Assembly (NCBI GenBank): GCA_018818755.1
Contig: JAHIRL010000081.1
Location: 1 to 6,043 of the forward strand
Source: Patescibacteria group bacterium
GTDB taxonomy: Bacteria > Patescibacteriota > Gracilibacteria > UBA1369 > LOWO2-01-FULL-3
DNA: 6,043 nt
Direction: 5' to 3'
The notes beneath the pieces were generated by a model. It was not told where the DNA came from, searched no databases, and worked only from the letters and a program-made list of their open reading frames with translations. Every line of letters begins with the position of its first letter. Position 1 is the stretch's first letter. Made by a program: the position numbers and the translations under genes. Shown here in pieces: positions 1 to 5,315 of the stretch.

Positions 1-28
1 AGGGGTTCAAATCCTCTTGGACCTGCCA
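1..28 (+). tRNA. tRNA gene, 3' end only (isotype undetermined)
   Basis: The first 28 bases fold as the 3' part of a tRNA. A T-arm has stem AGGGG (1-5), the 7-base loop TTCAAAT (6-12) and the complementary stem CCTCT (13-17, with one G-T pair). It is followed by the 7-base 3' acceptor strand TGGACCT (18-24), discriminator G at 25 and an encoded CCA at 26-28. The missing 5' acceptor strand should therefore read AGGTCCA. The anticodon lies outside the window. A1-U72 with G73 is compatible with tRNA-Trp, and G73 also fits Gln, Asn or Asp, so no isotype is assigned. Confidence 0.88.
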
Positions 29-41
29 GTAGAGCATTGTG

Positions 42-70
42 TTGACGATAGCACTACATTTTGATAAACT
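42..70 (+). promoter_or_regulatory. Putative promoter of the toxin-antitoxin operon
   Basis: TTGACG (42-47) matches the -35 consensus at 5 of 6 bases. It is separated by 17 bp from TAAACT (65-70), a 4 of 6 match to the -10. Transcription would start near 77, about 18 nt before the antitoxin ATG. The heptamer TTGATAA occurs at 61-67, overlapping the -10, and again at 78-84. These copies could be operator half-sites for autoregulation by the ribbon-helix-helix antitoxin, but that is inference from how RelB-type antitoxins generally behave. Confidence 0.4.
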
Positions 71-94
71 TTAATTGTTGATAATTTATTTGTT

Positions 95-370
95 ATGTCT
101 ACAATTCAGATTCGTATTAAGGATTCCACAAAAAAGTCAGCCAAGAAGGTGCTTGATAAAATCGGGCTTGATATGAGTTCCGCTGTTAAACTGTATATTC
201 ATCAGATTATTTTACATCAGGGTATTCCGTTTCGATTGGTGACTGAAAATGGATTGACTCCGACGGAAGAAGAAGAAATTTTGCAAGCGGAGCATGATGC
301 AGAGCAGGGTAAAAATGTGACTAAAGCCATGTCGCAAAAAGAAGCTTTGGCTTATCTAAGAAAATTATGA
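95..370 (+). CDS. RelB/DinJ-family antitoxin (type II toxin-antitoxin)
   Basis: This 91-aa protein has the layout of a RelB/DinJ antitoxin. A short N-terminal strand, TIQIRIK (residues 3-9), would insert into the DNA major groove as part of a ribbon-helix-helix dimer. It is followed by helix A (about 11-22) and helix B (about 28-42). The motif HQGIPFRL (41-48) matches the family's typical 'G-(I/L)-PF' segment closing the DNA-binding domain. Residues 55-91 are acidic and helical, as expected for the part that wraps around and blocks the toxin. The role inferred from the family is to neutralise the downstream toxin and repress the operon. The stop codon is TGA, 3 nt before the toxin ATG, so the pair is almost certainly co-transcribed and translationally coupled. 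No Shine-Dalgarno sequence precedes the ATG. Family assignment is confident; the subtype (RelB or DinJ) is not. Confidence 0.88.
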   Translation: MSTIQIRIKDSTKKSAKKVLDKIGLDMSSAVKLYIHQIILHQGIPFRLVTENGLTPTEEEEILQAEHDAEQGKNVTKAMSQKEALAYLRKL

Positions 371-373
371 TCC

Positions 374-637
374 ATGGAGATTAAATATGCGAAGAAGTTT
401 GAGAAGCGGTTCAAAAAACTTTCTCCCAAGATGAAGAAGTCTGTTATTGATGTGGTTGAGAGGTTTACAAAAAATCCTCATGACAAAGTCCTTTGTAACC
501 ATCCCTTAAAAGGCAGTTTGGAAGGGAGGAGAGCTATGTCGGTAACAGGCGATATGCGGATTGTTTTTCGTGAATATGACGATTATGTTTTGGTTTTGAT
601 GTTGGATGTGGGAATACACAATCAAGTGTATTCATAA
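374..637 (+). CDS. RelE/YafQ-family mRNA interferase toxin
   Basis: This small basic protein of 87 aa has the RelE/ParE fold signature. A lysine-rich N-terminal helical region (5-33) is followed by the core HPLKGSLEGRR (43-53), GDMRIVFRE (59-67) and the C-terminal strand ending in GIHNQVYS (80-87). RelE/YafQ toxins are ribosome-dependent endoribonucleases that cut mRNA in the A site. The pattern 'LKG..-G-R-..GD.RI-..-H..-Y' fits the RelE/StbE and YafQ groups better than ParE. Candidate active-site residues are H43, D60, R62, R66, H82 and Y86. The positions that align with YafQ His63 and Trp68 (from memory) appear to be S56 and M61 here, so the catalytic set may differ. The length is normal for the family, and the gene lies 3 nt downstream of its antitoxin. 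Activity cannot be inferred from sequence alone. Confidence 0.87.
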   Translation: MEIKYAKKFEKRFKKLSPKMKKSVIDVVERFTKNPHDKVLCNHPLKGSLEGRRAMSVTGDMRIVFREYDDYVLVLMLDVGIHNQVYS

Positions 638-680
638 TTATTTAGTATGCCAAAAGTTTGTTAGAGATTGTGGAGGGGCT

Positions 681-708
681 TTAACAAAAAGTGTTTTTGT
701 GGTATAAT
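681..708 (+). promoter_or_regulatory. Strong sigma70-type promoter with extended -10
   Basis: TTAACA (681-686) is a 5 of 6 match to the -35. After a 16-bp spacer comes a perfect TATAAT (703-708), preceded by TGG (700-702), which is an extended -10. Transcription should start near 715, leaving a leader of about 19 nt before the ATG at 734 with no Shine-Dalgarno sequence. A perfect 7-bp inverted repeat with a 3-base centre (684-700) fills the spacer and overlaps the -35, so it could be an operator. Confidence 0.75.
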
Positions 709-733
709 TAGCTATTGTCAATAACTATCAATC

Positions 734-2008
734 ATGACTGAAATTCCCGGCAATAATGAAAAATTACCTCCAAGTTTTGATAATAAGGAAGAGAGATTGA
801 GGGAATTGAGAATCCTTTTTTCGGATTTGGTTGCTCAGGATGTTGCTTATGGAGATATGGAACAGGAAACACTTACACATTTAAGTAATTTAAGAGAGGC
901 TATTTTTAATGATGATGGCGCCTTGGAAAATCAGGAAGCAGTTGATCTATTAAGGATTATGGATGATTTTTTAAATGAGTTTTCTAATAAAAATGCCAAG
1001 GATGGTTCTCGGATAGAAATTGATGTCTCAAAATGGAAAAGTATTCAGGAAATAACGAAAAAATATAAAAAAGCTTTGGAAGTTTTTGTTTCAGATAGGC
1101 GCGTTAAACCAAAGGAATTGAAACAATATTCTGAATATAAGAGCCTTTTGGAGTTGAGTTCTAAAATAAAAGAAGCGGATATAGAGTATTTTGTCCTTTC
1201 AAATGATCCCAAAGCTCCTACAATTATTTTGGCGCCACAAGCTCATTATGATTTAGAGGATCAGCTTTATAGAAGGGCAAAACAGATTTATAGAATTAAT
1301 CACAAGAAAAATAAAGCAATTGAGTGGTTTCAGAAAGTTCATGAGCGTTTTATTCAGGTTGCGAAAAAAACAAGGCCGGGAAAATTCTATTTGGAATTGG
1401 AAAGTTTTGACCGGGAAAAAATAAGTGATCAGTATTTTTTGACTAATCCTAAGTGGAGCTCTTTGTTGGAAGAAGATAAAGTGGTGGGATTGAGGAGGCC
1501 TGAGATTGATGGTGTTTCTTTATCGGTAGATGGTTTTGACTACAAATATTTTAGATTGGGATTGGGGAATGTGCATCAAGCGGATATTGTTATTGATGAT
1601 TTAAGAAGAAAACGAGTTGATTTAACAATGGTGGTTATTGGATATTCACATGAAAAAGATAAGCAGGCAATTCCCATGTCGGCCATTTTAGCTTCTACAG
1701 GAATTAATGTTGTGGTTTTGAAGTTCCCTGATAAAAAGGAGGAAAGAAATAGGGAGTATGATAATAGGGTTTTGAGTTCAATAAATAGTGTTGTTTTTAG
1801 TCTAAAGATTAAAATGGATGAAGTGAAAAAGAATGATGAGTTTTATAGTGAGAGTGTTAGATTTATAGAGGAAGAAATAGAAAGTGTTATAAAAAAGGAA
1901 CCAGGTATTCAAGAATTTTTTAAGAAAGGGGTAATTAGCAAAAGGATGTATATAGATATTGCCAGGAGATTTTATTTTGATTTAAGGAACGAAGAAGCCT
2001 ATCAGTGA
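734..2008 (+). CDS. Uncharacterised 424-aa protein, possible EreA/ChaN/TraB-like fold
   Basis: I do not recognise this as a named family. It has no signal peptide or membrane segment, so it is probably cytosolic. Residues 1-145 are charged and look helical. From about 160 to 335 it alternates strand and helix, with three spaced motifs: TIILAPQAHYD (163-173, H171), FYLELESFDRE (218-228, E221 and E223) and MVVIGYSHEKD (299-309, H306), the last followed by TGINVVVLKFP (322-332). This order (hydrophobic strand ending in an x-x-H, a strand ending in Glu, then 'VVIG..H' followed by 'GI.VVV...P') resembles erythromycin-esterase-like, ChaN and TraB/Tiki proteins and related uncharacterised 'DLH...EG...GG-H' proteins. 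The function of those families varies, so no activity is assigned. Residues 360-424 are a charged helical tail. The gene is monocistronic in appearance, with its own promoter, and is more AT-rich than the genes downstream. ATG 734 is chosen because it is the first ATG in frame after the promoter. Confidence 0.85.
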   Translation: MTEIPGNNEKLPPSFDNKEERLRELRILFSDLVAQDVAYGDMEQETLTHLSNLREAIFNDDGALENQEAVDLLRIMDDFLNEFSNKNAKDGSRIEIDVSKWKSIQEITKKYKKALEVFVSDRRVKPKELKQYSEYKSLLELSSKIKEADIEYFVLSNDPKAPTIILAPQAHYDLEDQLYRRAKQIYRINHKKNKAIEWFQKVHERFIQVAKKTRPGKFYLELESFDREKISDQYFLTNPKWSSLLEEDKVVGLRRPEIDGVSLSVDGFDYKYFRLGLGNVHQADIVIDDLRRKRVDLTMVVIGYSHEKDKQAIPMSAILASTGINVVVLKFPDKKEERNREYDNRVLSSINSVVFSLKIKMDEVKKNDEFYSESVRFIEEEIESVIKKEPGIQEFFKKGVISKRMYIDIARRFYFDLRNEEAYQ

Positions 2009-2060
2009 TTCTCGCAGAGGTCTAAGTTTGTATGCCAGCCTTGTTAAAAGAGGTTTATGT

Positions 2061-2088
2061 TTGACATATTGCCTTAGAATGTTAGAAT
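2061..2088 (+). promoter_or_regulatory. Strong sigma70-type promoter with extended -10
   Basis: TTGACA (2061-2066) is a perfect -35. After a 16-bp spacer comes TAGAAT (2083-2088), a 5 of 6 match to the -10, preceded by TGT (2080-2082) as an extended -10. A start near 2095-2096 gives a leader of about 15 nt before the ATG at 2111, without a Shine-Dalgarno sequence. The layout is the same as at 681-708. Confidence 0.72.
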
Positions 2089-2110
2089 AGTTTTCCTGTA
2101 ATCAAATATC

Positions 2111-2635
2111 ATGGAAAATCAAAACAATAACGATGAGTTTCAAGGTGTTGTAGGGGAGGCTCTCGAACAAGGAGTGTCTGCGGCGGGGATTATGGAACTG
2201 TTGGATAAGCTGGAAAAAAGGAAGGAGGGGAGGAAGATTCAGCAATCTTTGGTGGAGTCTTTGAATTTATTTTTGACTACATTTGATTGTGCTGTTAAGG
2301 ATCAGGCTTATGGTGTGCAGGAAGATAAGGATTGGGGTGAGGTGGTTAGTGATCTGTTCACTAAAGTTCCGATTAATGACTTTTTGACTAAGGCGAAAAT
2401 GGGAACGGGAGATGCTTTTACTTCTGTTGGGCCTTTGCCTATAGTGGTTTCTCGATTGGAGGAGGATTTGAAGAGGTGTGGCTGTGTTCTTGAAAAGGAG
2501 TTTTATCAAATGACTTTGCAACAGTTGGTGGAGCGGTTAATGGGTATTTATGAAGAGATTGGTCGTGTCTCTGTTGATAGGGCTGAATTTAATGGGATGG
2601 TTAAAGGTCTTTTGGGGGAGGATGTAGAAGCTTGA
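2111..2635 (+). CDS. Hypothetical helical protein, 174 aa
   Basis: I recognise no family. The protein is acidic, mostly predicted helical and without a signal peptide or transmembrane segment, so it is probably cytosolic. An Asn-rich start (residues 3-7) leads into a helix with charged heptad-like spacing (GIMELLDKLEKRKEGRK, 26-42). A loop containing GTGDAFTSVGPLP (98-110) is followed by two more amphipathic helices (about 111-124 and 132-150). Three cysteines are present (C60, C123, C125), and C123 and C125 form a CxC, but there is no second pair to suggest a metal site. It follows a strong promoter, and the next gene of almost the same length begins 34 nt later, so the two probably form a small operon. 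The G/T-rich codon use matches the downstream genes. I accept it as a real gene because of the promoter, the full-length frame and the codon bias, but its function is unknown. Confidence 0.75.
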   Translation: MENQNNNDEFQGVVGEALEQGVSAAGIMELLDKLEKRKEGRKIQQSLVESLNLFLTTFDCAVKDQAYGVQEDKDWGEVVSDLFTKVPINDFLTKAKMGTGDAFTSVGPLPIVVSRLEEDLKRCGCVLEKEFYQMTLQQLVERLMGIYEEIGRVSVDRAEFNGMVKGLLGEDVEA

Positions 2636-2669
2636 GGCTGATGTTTGTAATGTCTCTAAAATAAAATCT

Positions 2670-3197
2670 ATGTTTGAAAAAGCCCGGGAAAAATTGAAAG
2701 GTGGCGCTATGGAATTTTCGCGAAGTCGGCTGGAGATTGGGAAAAATGAGATTTTTGAAGTTATTTTGGGGATTGTGGCGAAAGTGAATGGTATGGTGAA
2801 TCCTTCTGAATCTTATGAGAATAAAAAAGATCTTGATATTGATTTTGTGAGAGGTTTTATTAGAAATGCCTTGATGGAGAGGGCTTATATGAAGGATATG
2901 GAATGCTGGAGTGACGCTGATTGTTTGGTGGACAATCCTGTGAAGACAGCGACCGATTTGCTTAAAGAGATTTGTGAGAAGGTTGAAGAGTGTGATCCTA
3001 AGGATCTTTTGCCTGAGGTTGAGAAGATTGTGGCTGATTATGAATCGGATTATAGTTTTTTCAATGTACATAGATATTTGAGAAAGTCGGGGGTTATGAA
3101 GGTTTTGAGAGATTATGTTTTTGGAAAAACGCTTGATGAATATAACATTATGGTTCCTTTATTGTCGGCTCTTTTTAATAAAAGGCTGGTGAGGTAA
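2670..3197 (+). CDS. Hypothetical helical protein, 175 aa
   Basis: I recognise no family. The protein is probably soluble and almost wholly helical, with an acidic centre (about 96-126, including LLKEICEKVEECDPKDLLPE at 97-116) and a basic C-terminus (NKRLVR). Four cysteines (C79, C85, C102, C108) are spaced 5, 16 and 5 residues apart. It lies 34 nt after the 174-aa gene, with no clear promoter of its own, and is probably co-transcribed with it. The start is uncertain. ATG 2670 has no Shine-Dalgarno sequence. An in-frame ATG at 2709 (residue 14) is preceded 4 nt upstream by AAGGTGG (2698-2704), one mismatch from a full ribosome binding site. Starting there would give 162 aa. Function is unknown, and a distant relationship to the preceding gene is possible but weak. 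Confidence 0.75.
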   Translation: MFEKAREKLKGGAMEFSRSRLEIGKNEIFEVILGIVAKVNGMVNPSESYENKKDLDIDFVRGFIRNALMERAYMKDMECWSDADCLVDNPVKTATDLLKEICEKVEECDPKDLLPEVEKIVADYESDYSFFNVHRYLRKSGVMKVLRDYVFGKTLDEYNIMVPLLSALFNKRLVR

Positions 3198-3257
3198 GTT
3201 TTTCTATATTTTTTGGCATTGATCGTATAGAATAGAGGTGTTTTTTAACTCCTCCTC

Positions 3258-4427
3258 ATGCCTAAAATTTTAAAAAGAAGTAGCAATACCGTTGCCGGGA
3301 TTCAAAAGTATTTCCTTTTGGCGGTTCTTTTGTTGCTTCTGGCCACTTTGTTCAGATTCTTGTCGCCTTTTATGACGACTATTTTTATGGCCGCGGTTAT
3401 TGCGGCGGCGGTTTATCCGGTCAAGAAATATTTTGATAATCATCCTAAAATTCCGCGATTTCTTTCTGCCGGACTTTTGTTTTTGGGGGTGATTGTTGTG
3501 GTGCTGATACCTTTGTCTTTGATTTTCTTTTCTATTGTGGGACAAGCTTCCGATGCTTATATAAGTGTTAGTGGACGGGTGAATGAGTTTATAGCTTCGG
3601 ATCGGGAACTTTTGAGTGTTTTGGATAGGTATCCGAGTGTGCATGATTTTGTTCAAACCATTATTGAGGTGAATCCGATTTCCGTGGACGATATCGTTTC
3701 CAGTGTGGGGGATATCGTGGGGACTGTGAGCAGTTTTTTGTTGGAGAATACAACGAATTTGCTTAGGCATTTGACTACTTTTATTTTGCATGCGATTGTG
3801 TTTTTGCTTGGGCTTTTTTACTTCATCAAGGATGGAGACAAACTGATTGCTTATGTGCATGTGCTTTTGCCGATGTCTGAAAAATATCGAGTAGAGCTTT
3901 TTCATAAACTTTATAATTTGATGCATTCGATAATATTTGGGATTTTTGGGTCGTCGATTGCGCAGGGGGCTTTGCTTGGTGTTGGTTTGGTGATTGTTGG
4001 GGCGGAGAATGTGCTGTTTTGGTCGGCGATTGCGGCGATACTTAGTACGGTTCCTTATGTGGGTTCGGCAATTGTCTGGGGACCTTTCTCGGTTGTTTTG
4101 TTTCTTTCGGGGCATATCGGGATGGGAATATTCCTGGTGATTTGGTCTTTGGTTTTGGTTGCCAATGTGGATAATTTTGTAAAACCTTACCTGATCGGTT
4201 CCAAGACTTCTTTGCATCCCTTTGCTTTGCTTATTGTGATGTTGGGAGGAGCTTTGGCCTTTGGCCTTCAGGGATTGATTTTCGGGCCGCTTGTTTTAAC
4301 TTTAACTTTGGCTTTCCTACATATTTATCAGCTTGAGTATAAGAAGGTTTTGGATAGTAGCCCCTTTGAAACTGAGGTTGTGGGGATAAAGAAATCAGGG
4401 TTTTTGAGTCGGTTAAGGAAGAAATAA
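3258..4427 (+). CDS. AI-2E/PerM-family transporter-like membrane protein
   Basis: This is a 389-aa polytopic membrane protein of normal length for the AI-2E (UPF0118, PerM/YdiK) family. Hydrophobic segments lie at about 17-35, 38-54, 68-93, 172-190, 226-248, 252-262, 269-285, 289-303 and 320-354. The larger soluble part (95-170) sits between the third and fourth segments, as in the family. Typical family motifs are FYFIKDGDKL (187-196), TVPYVG (264-269) and DNFVKPYLIGSKTSLHP (305-321), followed by a glycine-rich final hydrophobic region (GGALAFGLQGLIFGP, 330-344). Family members have been linked to autoinducer-2 export and to Na+(Li+)/H+ antiport. Substrate cannot be read from sequence, and the AI-2 name should not be taken literally here. 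Upstream there is only a -10-like TAGAAT (3228-3233) with no good -35. The bases directly before the ATG are CTCCTCCTC, the opposite of a Shine-Dalgarno sequence. The gene ends 1 nt before the PrsW gene. Confidence 0.92.
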   Translation: MPKILKRSSNTVAGIQKYFLLAVLLLLLATLFRFLSPFMTTIFMAAVIAAAVYPVKKYFDNHPKIPRFLSAGLLFLGVIVVVLIPLSLIFFSIVGQASDAYISVSGRVNEFIASDRELLSVLDRYPSVHDFVQTIIEVNPISVDDIVSSVGDIVGTVSSFLLENTTNLLRHLTTFILHAIVFLLGLFYFIKDGDKLIAYVHVLLPMSEKYRVELFHKLYNLMHSIIFGIFGSSIAQGALLGVGLVIVGAENVLFWSAIAAILSTVPYVGSAIVWGPFSVVLFLSGHIGMGIFLVIWSLVLVANVDNFVKPYLIGSKTSLHPFALLIVMLGGALAFGLQGLIFGPLVLTLTLAFLHIYQLEYKKVLDSSPFETEVVGIKKSGFLSRLRKK

Positions 4428-4428
4428 A

Positions 4429-5262
4429 ATGAATATAGATTTGGCGGTTTTTGCAGGTGTTTCCAGTATGGCGTTTGCTGTATTTTGGGTTTTTGTGTGG
4501 CGAAAGTGGGATAGGGAGAAGCCGGATCCCTTTTGGGCTATGGGGTTGGCGATGGTTTGTGGTGCTTTGTCTGCCGGTCTTATTTTGGTTTTTTTTGAGA
4601 CGGATGTTTTTTTGAAATTGGAGTTGGATTTGGGGGATGGGATCGCGTTATTGTTGTTTTTGGTTCTGATTGAGGAGCTTGTGAAATTTTTTGCTTTTAG
4701 GCTGGGGATGAAATTTTATCGTGATCAGGTGGATCAAATGGTGGATGGCTTGCTCTATGGGGCTTCTACGGGTCTTGGTTTTGCTATCGTGGAAAATGCT
4801 ATTTATTTTTATAATTATAATTTGGATGCTATTTTGGTGATTTTTAGATCTTTGGAAACTATGTTTTTGCATACTTTGCTAACTGGTTTGTTTGGAATTT
4901 ATTTTGTGATTGCTTACAATCCGATGCATTTTAAGTATAAGAAGTTGCCGATTGCCGAGCGAAAAGCTATGCATTCCACTGAGATTTTGCGGGATTTTTT
5001 TCATGCACTAACTTTTCACATTACCCGCAGGCATATTTTGAATTTGCGAAAATCCAGTCATAGACATCGACATACTGAGGTGATTTTTGAGGGGTTGTGG
5101 CTTGTGTTGATTTTCCATGGATTACACAATCTGGCTGCGGTCTATAAGCCGCTTGGTTTTGATGTTTCGATTTTGATGATTGTGATTGTTGTTTTGTTAG
5201 CTTGGTTTGTGATGAGTTTGTTTGATCAAAAGTGGTATTTGAAGGGGGTTGGGAAACTTTGA
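4429..5262 (+). CDS. PrsW-family intramembrane metalloprotease
   Basis: This 277-aa multi-pass membrane protein carries the PrsW signature. EELVK (82-86) lies at the end of a membrane helix, followed by DGLLYGASTGLGFAIVEN (106-123), which holds the family's F..xEN (F118, E122, N123). The third motif is H148-xxx-T152 in FLHTLLTG, and the last is H230-xxx-N234 in FHGLHNLA. The Glu and His residues are the expected metal-binding and catalytic set. PrsW in Bacillus subtilis makes the site-1 cut in the anti-sigma factor RsiW; the substrate here is unknown, and no sigma/anti-sigma pair is visible. Membrane segments lie at about 6-24, 36-56, 72-91, 108-127, 134-161, 219-238 and 247-265. Unusual is a long hydrophilic loop (about 164-218) rich in histidine. 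The start lies 1 nt after the preceding stop. AAGGA (4415-4419) ends 9 nt before it, the most Shine-Dalgarno-like site in the window, so the pair is probably translationally coupled. Confidence 0.9.
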   Translation: MNIDLAVFAGVSSMAFAVFWVFVWRKWDREKPDPFWAMGLAMVCGALSAGLILVFFETDVFLKLELDLGDGIALLLFLVLIEELVKFFAFRLGMKFYRDQVDQMVDGLLYGASTGLGFAIVENAIYFYNYNLDAILVIFRSLETMFLHTLLTGLFGIYFVIAYNPMHFKYKKLPIAERKAMHSTEILRDFFHALTFHITRRHILNLRKSSHRHRHTEVIFEGLWLVLIFHGLHNLAAVYKPLGFDVSILMIVIVVLLAWFVMSLFDQKWYLKGVGKL

Positions 5263-5287
5263 CTTTGCTTTGTGCCTGTATTAGACT
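5259..5287 (+). promoter_or_regulatory. Putative promoter of the SLH-protein gene
   Basis: TTGACT (5259-5264, 5 of 6 match to -35) overlaps the PrsW stop codon. After 17 bp comes TAGACT (5282-5287, 4 of 6 match to -10). Transcription would begin near 5294, about 22 nt before the ATG at 5316. The A/T-rich leader has no Shine-Dalgarno sequence. The match is moderate, and read-through from the upstream genes is also possible because no terminator is visible. Confidence 0.4.
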
Positions 5288-5315
5288 TAAATCTCGTATT
5301 TTTAATTTAATAAAT

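Noticed and set aside
638..680. Possible terminator after the toxin gene
   Set aside because: No GC-rich stem followed by a T run is present. The only good inverted repeat (684-700) is A/T-rich and lies within the next promoter.
2009..2060. Possible terminator after the 424-aa gene
   Set aside because: I could not pair a stem longer than about four bases, and there is no T tract.
2267..2521. Open frame on the - strand opposite the 174-aa gene
   Set aside because: Short, with no promoter or domain; it mirrors a coding + strand.
2601..3071. Open frame on the - strand opposite the 175-aa gene
   Set aside because: Low-complexity Ile/Phe/His/Asn-rich translation with no start signals. The + strand frame has matching codon bias and an upstream operon partner.
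3213..3218. TTGGCA as the -35 of the AI-2E gene
   Set aside because: A -10 with 16-18 bp spacing would fall at 3235-3242 (GAGGTGTT), which does not resemble TATAAT. The nearby TAGAAT at 3228 is too close.
3270..4217. Long open frame of 315 codons on the - strand, opposite the AI-2E gene
   Set aside because: Its product would be rich in His, Asn, Arg, Lys and Gln with no recognisable domain, as expected from the complement of a T/G-rich membrane-protein gene. The + strand frame has clear family motifs.
4648..4872. Open frame on the - strand inside the PrsW gene
   Set aside because: Lies fully within the motif-bearing protease and gives a biased Lys/Gln/His/Ile translation.
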